Positions 1-10,212 of a stretch of 64,000 bases of DNA are shown here, piece by piece. Each line of letters starts with the position of its first letter. Within the stretch, counting starts at the first letter, position 1. Made by a program: the position numbers and the translations under genes. Origin of the DNA: Cricetomys ansorgei (lineage: Eukaryota > Chordata > Mammalia > Rodentia > Nesomyidae). The notes beneath the pieces were generated by a model, which searched no databases, was not told the DNA's origin, and was given only the letters and a program-made list of their open reading frames with translations. The stretch lies in the NCBI GenBank assembly GCA_026225945.1, contig JAMJFZ010000597.1:5240001-5304000 (forward strand), written 5' to 3'.

Positions 1-429
1 AGTTTGAGGGGAGGTTCCTCAAAGACCACTCAGAAGTCTAGGGGGAGATTCCTATTCTTGAGTCTTCCCTGGAATTAGTGGCCCTGGGTTCCCAGCAACC
101 TCTCTCATAAAGTCACCAGTTCTCTCATTTGGACCTTCCTATCCATGATAGGGTCAGGCCCGAATTCCAAGCCCTCAGTCTGAGAGGCATGTGACCCTCA
201 GCAGTGTGGATCTGTCTCTTGTCACTGGGTATTCTTAACCATGTCGCACAGCTGTCAGACACTGTCTGACCCAAATCTGCCAGGAAAACAGACTGATTTT
301 CTTTGTGGAAGTAGCTCATAGTGCTCTGTCATCCACGGACACTCTCTGTGGATTGCACCTGGAGGTGAAGGCAGCATTCCAATGAACAGAAACACATTTG
401 AGTAAGACAACAGAGAGAGAGAGATAGTC
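1..429. other. Unique sequence, no feature seen
   Basis: I recognise no repeat, exon or RNA gene here. The short open frames lack any family resemblance and run on into the CA-rich tract. Confidence 0.5.
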
Positions 430-622
430 ACCACACACAGGCACACATATACACGCAGATGCACACACACCACATGCATACACATGCACACATGCACATA
501 GGCATACATACCACACACTAGTACATGTACACACACATGTGCATAGAGGTATACAGAGACACAGACACATACATATCACACACAAGTGCAAATAAATACA
601 TATGCACACACACTACACACAG
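430..622. repeat. Degenerate (CA)n microsatellite
   Basis: About 190 bp of CA dinucleotides broken up by TG, TA and GCA steps, such as repeated ACATGCACAC blocks. The many interruptions suggest an old array. The Cys/Val-rich frames on the minus strand here are translations of the repeat, not genes. Confidence 0.9.
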
Positions 623-960
623 AGTGGCATACAAAACTCTTTTCTGAGCTCAGTGCCCCAACAGTAAATTAGCTGTAGCCTCATGATGGTGCGTCCCAGA
701 TCAGACCTTACCCAACATAATTTAAGTGAGAGTCTTTATCCAAATAAGCAGTTTGTGCAGGAATTGTGTATCTGCAAGGTGCTATCATCTGCTTGGTGGT
801 CCCTAAACCTTGGGCTCATTATGTGCCTTAACCCAGCAGTATAACCCCACTCTGTCTTCCCACTCAACCCATTGATCAAAGAGACCAGGACGCACATTCC
901 AGTAAGGAGAAGGAAGCTTCTCACCAATCCCATAATAATATCAACTCCTGTCACCTAGGG
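623..960. other. Unique sequence between two microsatellites
   Basis: No repeat family or coding signal recognised between the CA-rich and TG-rich arrays. Confidence 0.45.
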
Positions 961-975
961 TGAGTGTGTGTGTGT

Positions 976-1020
<45 letters not shown>
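961..1020. repeat. (TG)n microsatellite
   Basis: Nearly uninterrupted TG of about 55 bp with one TA step, ending in a short CG-containing run (TGCGCGCGTG). Alternating purine-pyrimidine sequence of this kind can adopt Z-DNA in general; nothing here shows that it does. Confidence 0.95.
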
Positions 1021-1200
1021 CAGAGAGCCCACACATGCACCTGTGCTTACATACACCCTAAGTGTGAAAACTGAAAAAGGAAAGGATGTCAGATATTGAT
1101 GGGACCATGTAGGTTTTCCAGGAGTTACAGCCTAGAGCAAAGTTTCCCCTAGATCTAGACTCCAGAAATACTTCAGAAGAAAGGACCACTTGGTGGGAAG

Positions 1201-1375
1201 AAGAATGTGCTCCTCGGAGTCACAGGTATGTAACTAGGTTCAAATAGAGACTCCAGGGTTTACTCCCTGTGTGACTCCAGGGAAGATACTTCACATCCCT
1301 GAGGCTCAGCTTGCCCTTCTAACATGGGAATCCTCACGCTTCCTCACAGGGCAGAGAGGAGTAAATATGAGGGTT
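1201..1375 (+). repeat. MIR SINE fossil, sense
   Basis: Matches the order of the mammalian MIR core: a 'TGTGACTCCAGGGAAGATACTT' type block corresponding to the family's 'tgtgacc ttgggcaagt' segment, then 'CCTGAGGCTCAGCTTGCCC', then an 'ACATGGGAA' block where the family has 'aaatgggga'. Highly diverged, as expected of an element older than the placental radiation. Confidence 0.65.
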
Positions 1376-2169
1376 GAAGAAAGGAACGAGTACGTTTGGC
1401 GTATTTGCAGAGGGTCAGTGCGCCTCTGTTGATTTTCTGTTCCTTGCTCCATTCTGAGAAATTGCAGACAGAAAGCATCTGCATGAGATGAGAATCTAAT
1501 TCTAGCTCTTTCAAGCCTCTGACCATCGGATCTGCCTCTTCCATAGGCAGGGGTCACCTGCCTGGGTCCCGTGAATGTCTGTGATTCAGAGGACTTGAGC
1601 AGATATTAACACACAACCATGTGTGCACTTCTGCATCAAGTGAGTCCTGTTTTCCCTGCCAAGCTCCAGGTATTGGCTTTTCAAGTAATTCAATCCGTTT
1701 TCTTCAAGACAAGGGAAAGAGGTTTTACAGAGTGAAGGGGAAGCCTGTTTGTTTCCTGGGACGTTTACATAGGTCACAGTAAAGCAGTTTTATGCCTCCA
1801 GTGACATTTCTTCTGGGTCTGCTCACAGGAAATGCAATTTGTTTTTTGTAAAGCTTTAAAGGTTGTTGTTTGCTTGTTCTAAGTAGGCTAAAATCTGTGT
1901 CTAGGCAGTCACAGGGTCCCGCTTGACTTTGGTGAGGCATCTAGGGGAAAATGCACCAGGCCTGAATGAGCCACAGACTGGTGCCAGTGGCCAGTGGAAT
2001 GTTCAAGTCCTCTGTGCTTAGCCTCTGTGGGCTAACAGAAGCCACCAAAGAGAAGCGGACCTTCTTTCCATGAGCTTCATTTTAATTCAAGAGGAAGGGG
2101 CCAGAACAGAAAATCAAATTTCCTAAAACATCTACCCTTAATAAAAACCTAGGACCCAAACCTACCCAG
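1376..2169. other. Unique sequence, no feature seen
   Basis: No repeat family or gene recognised. The stretch near 1790-1880 (AT-rich, with an ordinary-looking GGAAATGCAATTTG motif) is repeat-free but carries no definite signal. Confidence 0.45.
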
Positions 2170-2315
2170 TGACTGGCATGTTACAAATCAGGAAACCAAG
2201 GCTCAGAGATGTAAAGTCACTTACCTAAAGTCACACAGGGGGTGTTAACAGCTATGTTTGAGCCAGGCCTAGGTCCAGAACTCCAAAGCCCGTGTCTACC
2301 ATCATGCTCCCCAGG
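2170..2315 (-). repeat. MIR SINE fossil, antisense
   Basis: Carries the antisense MIR signature: 'AATCAGGAAACCAAGGCTCAGAGA', then 'AAAGTCACTTACCTAAAGTCACACAG', then 'GAGCCAGGCC' and a closing 'CCAAAGCCCGTG' block, all in family order (quoted in separate pieces). Confidence 0.85.
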
Positions 2316-2377
2316 TTGACCCTTTAGGGAAATTACCTTTGACATGTGGCAGAAGCCACCTTCTAGAATGACAGGGA

Positions 2378-2496
2378 CTTTCTCCCTCTCTCTCCCTGTC
2401 TCTCTTTCTCTCTCTCCTTCCTTCCATCCTTTCCTCTTTCTTTCCTTCCTTCCTTAACTCCTTTCTTCCTTCCATTTTTCCTTCCTTCATTTTTCT
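2378..2496. repeat. Polypyrimidine (TC/TTCC)n tract
   Basis: About 120 bp almost purely of C and T on the plus strand, mostly TCTC and TTCC steps. It directly precedes an antisense RSINE1, so on the minus strand it is a purine-rich extension of that element's tail. Confidence 0.9.
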
Positions 2497-2840
2497 GTAT
2501 GTGGTATATGCACATGTGTGTGTACGTGTGTGTGTGTGTGTGTGTGCGCACGAATCCACACATGCATATGTTGAGGCCAGAGGCTGACACTGGTATTGGG
2601 TATCCTCCTCTATCACTCTCCATCTTATTTTGTGAGGCAGAGTCTTTTCACTGAACCTGAAGCTCATCAATTGGCTAGACTAGCTGGCCAGCAAGTCCCC
2701 AGGATCTGCCCGTCTCTGCCTCCCCAGCACTGGAGACGTGTGCCATTGCACCCAGCTTTATTTGTGGGTGCTGAGATCTGATGTCAGCTCTTCACACTTG
2801 CATACCAAACACTTTCTGCACTGAGCCACCTCCCGGACCC
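2497..2840 (-). repeat. RSINE1 (B4-class SINE), antisense, with TG tail
   Basis: Read on the plus strand: TG-rich tail (pure TG about 2525-2546), 'GAGGCCAGAGG', 'CTCTATCACTCTCCATCTTA', 'CACTGAACCTGAAGCTCATC', 'GGCTAGACTAGCTGGCCAGC', 'CTGCCTCCCCAGCACTGG' and the closing 'CACTGAGCCACCTCCC', which is the complement of the tRNA-like head. Essentially full length and moderately diverged. The CA/TG tail is typical of this rodent family. Confidence 0.8.
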
Positions 2841-3459
2841 AATGAGACACATTCCTGGTACTGTCCCCCGGGAAGCATCTTCCCTGAGCATTGCCTTTGC
2901 AGTGGAGATGGTTGGGTGATCTCACTGTGGCCAAGGGTCACCAGTCCTGGCATTTCTGAGTGTGGATAAGAACAACAATCACATGGATAAATTGGTTTTC
3001 TAAATGTGAACCTACATGTCCCCCAGTGCTTGTCATTAATGTGATTGTGGTCACCATTCACTGGCCTTATATTCCTATTCTTGCCCTACAAATGGCAAAT
3101 CCATGGAAACCATTTATTGTTCTCATAGACTCCCACCCAGGCCTAAGCTCTGACCTTTTGTTCCCATCTGGCTACTGGGAGGAGACTGAAGGACACAGAA
3201 GATCTGTACAGTCCACAGAGCAGGACACTAGAACAGTGTGAGTGGCAGCGGAGACAGACACACCAGGCTGAGGCACGCTGGAGCCTAAGCCCAGGGGACC
3301 TGAGGAACAGGAACAAAGTGAGGAGGCGAAGACTGACAGCTCAAAGGCACACCCAGGCAGAGGCAGCTCAGCCGCGGGAAGATAGGCTCTTTTGGAGGGG
3401 AAAAGCTGCCATTGACTGAAGAACATACCGTGCACCAAACAAGTAGTATCTAAAGGAGG
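2841..3459. other. Unique sequence, no feature seen
   Basis: No repeat or gene recognised. Frames of 60-93 codons here have no family resemblance. Confidence 0.45.
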
Positions 3460-3556
3460 GCATTAGAGTCAGCCAAATCTGTCACTGGTTATGTGGCCTT
3501 GAGAAGGTAATATCATCTTTCAGTGGCCCAGCCATCGTCTCCACAAACTAAGAATA
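3460..3556 (+). repeat. MIR fossil, sense, interrupted by a B2
   Basis: The block 'AGAGTCAGCC', 'TTATGTGGCCTTGAGAAGG' and 'CAGTGGCCCAGCCATCGTCT' follows MIR order. It stops where the B2 head begins, so the B2 probably inserted into it. Confidence 0.5.
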
Positions 3557-3557
3557 G

Positions 3558-3697
3558 GAGGCTGGAGAGATGGCTCAGGGTTGAGAGCACTTGCAGAGAA
3601 CCAGGTTCCTTTCCCAGAGCCACTTTGAGCAGTTCACAACCACCTGCAACTCCAGCTCCACAGGGATTCGATGCCCTCCTCTGGCCTTCAAGGTAGG
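3558..3697 (+). repeat. B2 SINE, sense, 3' truncated
   Basis: Begins with 'GGCTGGAGAGATGGCTCAGG', the tRNA-derived B2 head with its internal Pol III A-box region, and continues with the 'GAGAACCAGGTTCC' and 'TCACAACCACCTGCAACTCC' blocks and 'GATGCCCTCCTCTGGCCTTC'. The A-rich tail is missing, so the copy is truncated or diverged. Confidence 0.9.
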
Positions 3698-3763
3698 TCC
3701 CTTGCTGAGAACTCTAAAAATGTTTCAGGTCATGAACCCAGGGTACCTAAGAATCTTATAAAT

Positions 3764-3981
3764 GGGGCTGGAAGTTGTCCCAGCAATTAAAAGCCTTTGC
3801 TGCTCTTGCAGAGGACCCAGGATCATTCCCAGCAGCCACATGGTGGCTCACAGCTGTCTGTAACTCCAGCTCTAGGAGACTCAATGCCCTCTTCTGATCT
3901 ATGCAAGAACTACAAGCATACATGTGGTACACACACACATTCATGCAAGCAAAACATATTTTTAAAACCCTTTAAAAAATA
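3764..3981 (+). repeat. B3/B2 SINE, sense
   Basis: Starts with GGGGCTGGAAG, then 'GCTGCTCTTGCAGAGGACCC', 'CCACATGGTGGCTCACAGCT', 'CTGTAACTCCAGCTC', 'CAATGCCCTCTTCTGATC', and ends in 'GCAAAACATATTTTTAAAAC'. The 'GCAAAACA' tail suits B3 better than B2. It lies about 65 bp after another copy of the same superfamily in the same orientation. Confidence 0.88.
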
Positions 3982-4285
3982 ATCTTCCAAGCATTCTGCA
4001 GTAACCTAACCATTTCCCTAAGAAGAGGGGGGCTCTCAAAGCAACCTGCTACTCTTTAATCTAATGGGGTACTGTATAATTTGATTCGCTGTGAGTCCAC
4101 AAAAAATAAAATGGGGTTTACCAACTTGAAATTTCCAGAAACAACTCAAAAAAAAAAAAACATTTTGGGTGCCATAATATATAAAGGTCCCAATTCAGCT
4201 AAGAAAATTGCTCACAAGGCTATTTATGAACAAAAAACTGTAACCTGCAGAGAGAATTCCAGAACCCAAGCAGCAAAATCAAGAG

Positions 4286-4446
4286 CACATATACACACAC
4301 ATAGACACAAAGATGTGCGCGTGCACACACACACACACACACACAGACATAAACACATATGCACATATTTGCACACACCACAAGCACACACATAAACACA
4401 CGTACATAAACATACACACACAAATAAATTTACAAACACATTTATA
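4286..4446. repeat. (CA)n microsatellite, degenerate with a pure core
   Basis: CA-rich for about 160 bp, with an uninterrupted core at about 4324-4345 and TAAACA/CATA interruptions outside it. Confidence 0.9.
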
Positions 4447-5568
4447 AACCAAAGAACAGTAGCAGAGCCTGCCTAGGCCATTCCAAGGAGGAGATGAGAT
4501 CATCCTAGCAAGGGGCTTGGGGCAGGGCCTGGCACATGAGTCACAGAGCCATGGTGAATAACTGTCCATTACGACTGTGAATCAGTATGATCTCCCAAGG
4601 GGCAAGAAATAATAGTCATGCTTAATCAAGAAAAATCAATAAGATTCAGGGTGGCTGAGATATATCTGAGTCTGCATACCTGTCACACCTACAAGTGGCA
4701 GAGACAGGTCCACAACCTCAGTCTCTCAGCTCCTGAGTCTCTGTTCTTTCCAAATCATACCTCTATGTGACATTCGGGGAGTAGAGTTTGCTCATAAGGG
4801 GCAGAGAGGTGAACAGACACCCAAGCAATTATAAATGCGTTGCGATGTCATAAAAAACAATTTCTTTGGGTCTCCATCCTCTCCAGCCATAAGTCCTGCC
4901 CATCATGGGTATTGATGGGCTTGGCACAATGGCGTACAGAGCACATGCTGGTGTGTGGAGAGTCCTCTTCCCATAGATGCTGTCCCTACTACCATGGTAG
5001 AATATGGGTGTGTTCAAGAGATGAAGAAGGAACAGGGGGATATAGAACATACTGGAAGAAGCAGGCTTTCTCTCTTCCTCTGTGGTCTAGTTAAAAAGCT
5101 CTACTAAAAAAAAAAAGACTGGGTTCTCACTGCCATCTCCAGGACAACACAGCCCTAAAGACACCTGAAGAAGCATGTCATCCTTGGACACAGAACCACA
5201 CTATAGATAGCTTGACACCTGGCAGACTTCCAGCGTGGCTGCAGGAGACCTGCTCATCTCGGAGGTAGAACCCTTCTCACTAACTAGCTGAAAGTTCCCA
5301 CTCTGCTGGCAATTCAATACACCACCAACTGTATTTCATGGCTGAAAAAGCCACCGACGGGCTGAGGAGTGTTTGTTATCTAACTAAATTGTAGAGGAAA
5401 TGATGTGTGAGTGAGAAAATTCTAACACAACCGTGGATCACGTCTGACAACTTCGATTATGGTTTTGTTTAGTTAAGCACTTGCGCACTCTTATGAACTG
5501 TCTTATGGAATTATTAACTGGATCTGGGCTTTCCAGTTTCTGCTCTGAAGCCTCCCGAGTGGAGGTGA
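4447..5568. other. Unique sequence; weak L2-like traces
   Basis: No gene recognised. The part near 4820-5090 has a vague resemblance to antisense L2 but too little for a call. An A-run at 5105-5115 is the only simple repeat. Confidence 0.4.
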
Positions 5569-5576
5569 TGACGTCA
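5569..5576. promoter_or_regulatory. Perfect CRE/ATF palindrome TGACGTCA
   Basis: The full 8-bp cAMP-response-element palindrome is present, with its CpG intact, in non-repetitive sequence. CREB/ATF family factors bind this motif in general. One 8-mer is expected by chance now and then, so function is not shown. Confidence 0.35.
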
Positions 5577-5898
5577 GGAAACCTTCCTTATGAGACTGGT
5601 TTCCACACACAAATCTGGGGCTAAAGTCCAGAGCAGGCAGATCCTCCAGCTAAGAGGAACGATGTAGTTTATATTCTCCCTCACTAGCTTGAAGACATAG
5701 AAAAGAAACTTCTAGAAAATGCAAGGAGGGACATAGATGAGGACTATCCACTTGGGTGGATTTAGAATCCCCTAGGAGACCGACAATGTACACTTCTGGG
5801 CGTTTCTGTCTCCTAAGGATGTTTCCCAGGAGACCAACAGAGGAGGAAAGGCACACCCTGAATGTGTGAGGTGCCATCCCATGGACTGGGCTCCAGTT

Positions 5899-5921
5899 GG
5901 GATGATGGGGTGGGGGTGGGG
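5899..5921 (+). other. G-quadruplex motif
   Basis: Four G runs: GGG, then GGGG, GGGGG and GGGG, separated by ATGAT, T and T. This satisfies the usual G3+ N1-7 pattern on the plus strand. Confidence 0.6.
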
Positions 5922-6241
5922 CCAACACCCCTCTTCCCTTTTCTGTTTCTTGTCAGCCAGAGCCTCCTGCTACCATGATTTTCTGCCCACATGCATGAGG
6001 TCAATGGACCCCAGGCCAACCCCACTATAACCAAGAACCTGGGCATTTGGTCTCATCAATACAAAGTTAGCTAGTGTAATAACTATTTACCCGTGCTTGC
6101 AATATGTAGCTTATTAGGAACAGGTTCCTGTGGAACCACCAGTCAGAGCCAGTGTTCAGGCTCCAGGAGAATGGTGTCAGCTATCTTGAGGCAGTAGAGA
6201 ACTCTGTTCTCGTCAGCTACTTTACACACAGATCAGAGAAA

Positions 6242-6523
6242 AAGAAGAAGAAGAAGAAGAAGAAGAAGAAGAAGAAGAAGAAGAAGAAGAAGAAGAAGAA
6301 GAAGAAGAAGAAGAAGAAGAAGAAGAAGAAGAAGGAGAAGAAGGAGAAGAAGGAGAAGAAGGAGAAGAAGGAGAAGAAGGAGAAGAAGGAGAAGAAGGAG
6401 AAGAAGGAGAAGAAGAAGAAGAAGAGGAAGAAGGAGGGAAGCAGGAGGAGGAAGAGGAGGAGGAAGAAGGAGGGAAGCAGGAGGAGGAAGAGGAGGAGGA
6501 GGATGAAGAGGAGGAGGTAGCCC
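6242..6523 (+). repeat. GAA/GGA polypurine microsatellite with nested repeats
   Basis: All-purine apart from a few bases. Order: 30 perfect GAA triplets (6244-6333); nine copies of the 9-mer GGAGAAGAA (6334-6414); a few more GAA; then a 36-bp unit repeated twice exactly (6427-6462 and 6463-6498); then GGA-rich sequence with one GAT. Long poly-Lys/Glu frames on the plus strand and poly-Ser/Leu/Phe frames on the minus strand are repeat translations. Mirror-symmetric purine tracts of this type can form triplex DNA and are length-unstable in general. Confidence 0.97.
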
Positions 6524-7699
6524 TGGCCTGCACTCCTCAGAAACTCCAGGCACCTGCTCCTCCAGCATTGGCTAGACCAGCACTGAGATCTTCTCCCCAC
6601 ATTAAGGACAGCTCTGTAGCAGTTGTGAGGTCTTCCCAGCTCCCTCAGTGAAACCAAACCTAGATCTGCTCCACCAATGGAAACAATCCAATGGGGGACA
6701 AGAAGGGTCTGGGCCCACCCAGCACCATCACAGACAATTGTACAGACTCTCTTACACAGCACATCTGGGATGGTAAGGGATCACCATCCCATACGCTGTT
6801 CACCAAGCCAAGGCTCATGGGCTGTGTCTGCCAGGAGATGTGGACAGTCCTGGGGCCCCAGTGGAAAACTGGTGAAGAGTTTAATGAAGGAGCTCTTTAG
6901 GCAGGCACAAGTGAGAAATCATGAAGGGGTACAAGCACCTGAGTTTCAAGAAGAAAAAGGAGACATCTATGCCTGAAGGGGCGGGGGAGGGGAGGGAAAA
7001 CCTACAGGAGCCCAGCAGGAGCCCAGATGCAGCCTTTGTTTATGGAAGGACAAGGCCTCTGCCAATACTTGCTGCTCCCAGACAAAAGCCAGGACCAACA
7101 GGCTGGCTGCTGTGGCCTGCAGAGACTGGCTTCTTGGATCCAGGAAGTACCAAGATGTTTAGGGCATAGAGAACTCTGACAGGATAGGAACTCAAAGTGT
7201 AATATCCATAAATAAAGGTTCACACAGGGCCAGCCAGGGCCATGCCTAGTCTATAACATCCTTTCACGCCCAATTCAATACCCACCTTCCACTGGGTGTC
7301 TCACCTGGTTCCCCTGTTCCTTTGATGCACCCCTCCCACACCTCCATGTCTGCCCCACCTTTCCTGGCTGTAGGAGACATTCCGGGAAGATAGGTATAAC
7401 TATCAGCAATCAGGAAGGTCGGGGTCCAGTTTTCTAGAAACCTCTCCCCTCTTGTTAGGTATTCAGCTGTGAATAAAGCTTGTAGCATGCCCAGCTGGGG
7501 ACTGTCCTCATGTCTTTCTCTAGGATGGCCTTTTGCGGCTAAGGAGAGACCTGAAGCAGGACTTGGTAGCCCAGTTGGTGAAGAGCTTCCAAAGGAAGGT
7601 CTGAGAGCAAGTGGCAGCAAAGAGTTCTAGAAGCATCTATTCTGGGGGTGGGCGGGTGTGTCAAGGCCTACAAATCTTCTTGTCTGTGTAGTTAGATCT
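6524..7699. other. Unique sequence; possible LTR trace near 7.2-7.6 kb
   Basis: No gene recognised. AATAAA hexamers at about 7211 and 7473, each followed by ordinary sequence, and the block after the second ('GGGGACTGTCCTCATG') give a weak LTR-like look to 7200-7600. I cannot match a family. Confidence 0.35.
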
Positions 7700-7759
7700 G
7701 GAAAAAGTCCCGAGTCAAAGGTTTTACATGGAAAAAGTCCTAGGTCAAAGTTTTTACGT
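7700..7759. repeat. 30-bp tandem duplication
   Basis: Two adjacent 30-bp units, both starting GGAAAAAGTCC and containing a (A/G)GTCAAAG block then TTTTAC, with a handful of mismatches. The second copy holds AGGTCAAAG, which resembles a nuclear-receptor half-site. Confidence 0.85.
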
Positions 7760-7774
7760 GAAGTCTTTAACAAG

Positions 7775-8025
7775 CATACCTAAGCAGCTTATTGCATGCA
7801 CCCAGGCACTGTTCTAGAAGGCCATGGAAGATTTCCTGTACTTCATCCTCACACACTGAGGTAGGCACAGTTACCTTCTTCAGCTTACAGATGAGAGACC
7901 TGAAGCACAGATGGGTTCAATCCCCCACCTCAGATCACCCAGGGAACAAATGGAAGAGCAGAGTACATGTCCCAGCAACACAACCTGGTGTCATACTCTC
8001 ATCTGACCTCGCAGCTCTGCCAGCC
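7775..8025 (-). repeat. MIR SINE fossil, antisense, near full length
   Basis: Family order is clear: 'CCAGGCACTGTTCTAGAAG', 'TTCATCCTCACACACTGAGG', 'CAGCTTACAGATGAGAGACC', 'TGAAGCACAGATGGGTTC', 'CACCCAGGGAACAAATGG', then a diverged end. Confidence 0.8.
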
Positions 8026-8748
8026 CCAAGCACTGGGCAGAGGCTCCCTTCACCTATTACCTAAACACAGAAGTCCTCTCTGATAAAACATTCTGTGCCA
8101 CTCACTGAGTAAATGTTAACAGAGATGGCCAGGGCTTTTTCCTGACAGGGGGGTGGGGGTGCTTTGAGGAACAAAGGTGGCAGAAGGTTTCTGAGAGAAG
8201 GTTATGGGAACTGTGTCTCCATATAAAAGCAGGAAGCAGGACTGGGCAGCTGGAAAGCTAGCTTCCATGCTGGGAGACCTGGGAGAGCTTCCCAAGTCGG
8301 ACTGCATCTTAGAGCTGTCACGGGATGAAGGGCTTCATAGCGGTCAGTCATTTTTATAAAAGTACCTGCACAAACCAATTGCACCACTGGAGCCTTATGT
8401 CAGGAGTTTTCTATAAATCAGTCTGTCCATCACAGAGGACATAACTCAGAGCCACGTACTCCTCCAGCTGAGCCTTTCCCCTTTCATCTAGAAGTCTCCA
8501 TATGGCCAATACTTCTGGGACTAGCTGCGGGACCACATCTGTCTAGGAAGTACCCTTGCTTCTTGCTACCCAGTTGCCTGGTTCTGGGTCTAGGTTTCTC
8601 TCTCATCCTGGTGATAGCCAGCAGATGCTGGGACCTCCTTGAGGTAAGAGGTTTGGGAATCCTCTCTTCCTTAAATTGGACCATAAGGACTCTCTACTCT
8701 CAAGCTCTCCATAATGGATCCCACGTGAGCTAATTTGCAGGTGTGCGT

Positions 8749-8750
<2 letters not shown>
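8026..8750. other. Unique sequence, no feature seen
   Basis: No repeat family or gene recognised. A short G-rich run (8148-8161) lacks enough separate G runs for a confident quadruplex. Confidence 0.45.
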
Positions 8751-8787
<37 letters not shown>

Positions 8788-8803
8788 CACGCACACACAC
8801 ACC
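8751..8803. repeat. (CA)n microsatellite
   Basis: About 50 bp of CA with two GCA interruptions (CACACG steps). Preceded by GTGTGCGTGCG. Confidence 0.95.
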
Positions 8804-9489
8804 ACCTCTAAGTTCTCTCAGAGCCTTTCCAATCTCAGTTTGGGTATTAACAGAGGTCAAAACTAGCAAATACTGAAAAATTATAAGGCAGGTAAAACCT
8901 TACAAAGTCTGCTCTCAGCTCCAGCTCAGGTGACCTATGAGTCTGACAGACACAGAAGGAAGAGACTAGGGGAGCTTGGAGGGCTTCAGAAAAGGCAGAA
9001 AGGCTCTCTGTAAGGCCACTAAGGACATCGCCTAAGTCTTACTTGAATAGGGGATGATTCTTAAACATGGCTAACGCTGCAGGCGCTGGGCACTGTGACC
9101 CCCATTGCAGCCACTGGGGCCCCAGGAACTCAAAGTCTCTGGCACCAAGCCATCATCTGGTTGATGTAGCCCATGTTTAGACCTGACCCAAGATCACTTC
9201 TCTAATAGGAACCTGTTTGGTTGACCTCTGTTTCCTCTGAGACTCAAAAAGCTAGGGAGTTCCCACACAGAGATGTGGTCTCAGCTGCTGGGGGGACTGA
9301 AATGATAAACGTCCAGCAGATGAGGACAGGCACTTGAGTTCTTTAAGGTCCCTTTCAGCAGTGTGTGTCCATTTAATTTGACAAACACAGTGTAATGCAG
9401 TGTGTTAGTTCCGTTATGTGCCCCTCCTCCGGAAAGACACGGTAAATGACTGTTCATGATCATCACCTGGCAGTGATCCCCATCCTCTG
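8804..9489. other. Unique sequence, no feature seen
   Basis: No repeat family or coding exon recognised. Confidence 0.45.
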
Positions 9490-9625
9490 GGAGAAGGCTT
9501 CCTTGCTGACATTGACTTTGAACATAAACTTGCTTTGACCAGTGGGACACGATGCAACCTGCCCTAGGGAAGGCTTTAAGGAATAAGACATAGGAGACGC
9601 TGGCTATCTTAAGTCACAAGTAAGG
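9490..9625 (+). repeat. MLT1-like LTR fragment, sense
   Basis: 'CATAAACTTGCTTTGACCAG', 'TGGGACACGATGCAACC' and 'GGCTTTAAGGAATAAGAC' follow the internal order of mammalian MLT1 LTRs (the family's 'cttgctttggccaatggga' block). Only part of the LTR is recognisable; this is an ancient non-coding ERVL-MaLR relic. Confidence 0.5.
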
Positions 9626-10116
9626 GTTGATTCTCCAGTCTGCACCTCACAAGAGGAAAACATAAAGCACCTCGAAAAGCTGTGGCAGCCACAAGCCACA
9701 CCCACTCTCTGGTGTTGCCGTGAGCTAGTGACGAATGTAACCCCTGTCATGGGGAAGGGGGTGAATATTACAGCAAAATGGGTGAATTTATGTATATGGA
9801 AAACCACTCCAAAGCACTGTCTCCTAAGGGAGATAGTGAGAAGGGGAAGACATGAGAACTAAGACCCAGTCTCTGCATTTATGACACTTGTCTGGGTGTC
9901 TGGGACACTCTCAAGTCAGAGCTGGTACAGAGAATAAAAATGTTTGAAAAGATATATTATACATAAGCCTCAAGGAGCGTTAGGGAAACAGACAGGAATC
10001 CTGCCTGGGAGATCGAGGATGTTTCCCAGAGGAAGCAACTTGGACAAGATGCTAAAAGCTAAGTCCAGCTCTATCAGAGAAGCTGCAGAGGAAACAGCAA
10101 ATTCAGAAAGGGGAAT

Positions 10117-10212
10117 GTACACATATCGATTTATCTATATTTATACATGAATGCATTCATATATTTAAATACATGCATTTGTATATCTGAATATATTCGC
10201 ATATATTTGTGT
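10117..10212. repeat. AT-rich low-complexity tract
   Basis: Strings of ATAT, TTTA and ATGCAT steps, such as ACATGCATTTGTATAT. Probably a decayed (TA)n/(CATA)n microsatellite. Confidence 0.7.

Noticed and set aside
3558..3697. tRNA-like sequence with Pol III boxes
   Set aside because: This is the head of a B2 SINE and not a tRNA gene; the same holds for the B4 and RSINE1 heads.
6152..6762. Poly-Lys/Glu, poly-Ser, poly-Leu and poly-Phe frames
   Set aside because: Products of the GAA/GGA purine tract read in each frame; they have no start context or non-repeat domain.
7200..7640. Possible LTR with AATAAA near 7211 and 7473
   Set aside because: No family order could be matched and no target-site duplication was visible, so I left it as a note and not a call.
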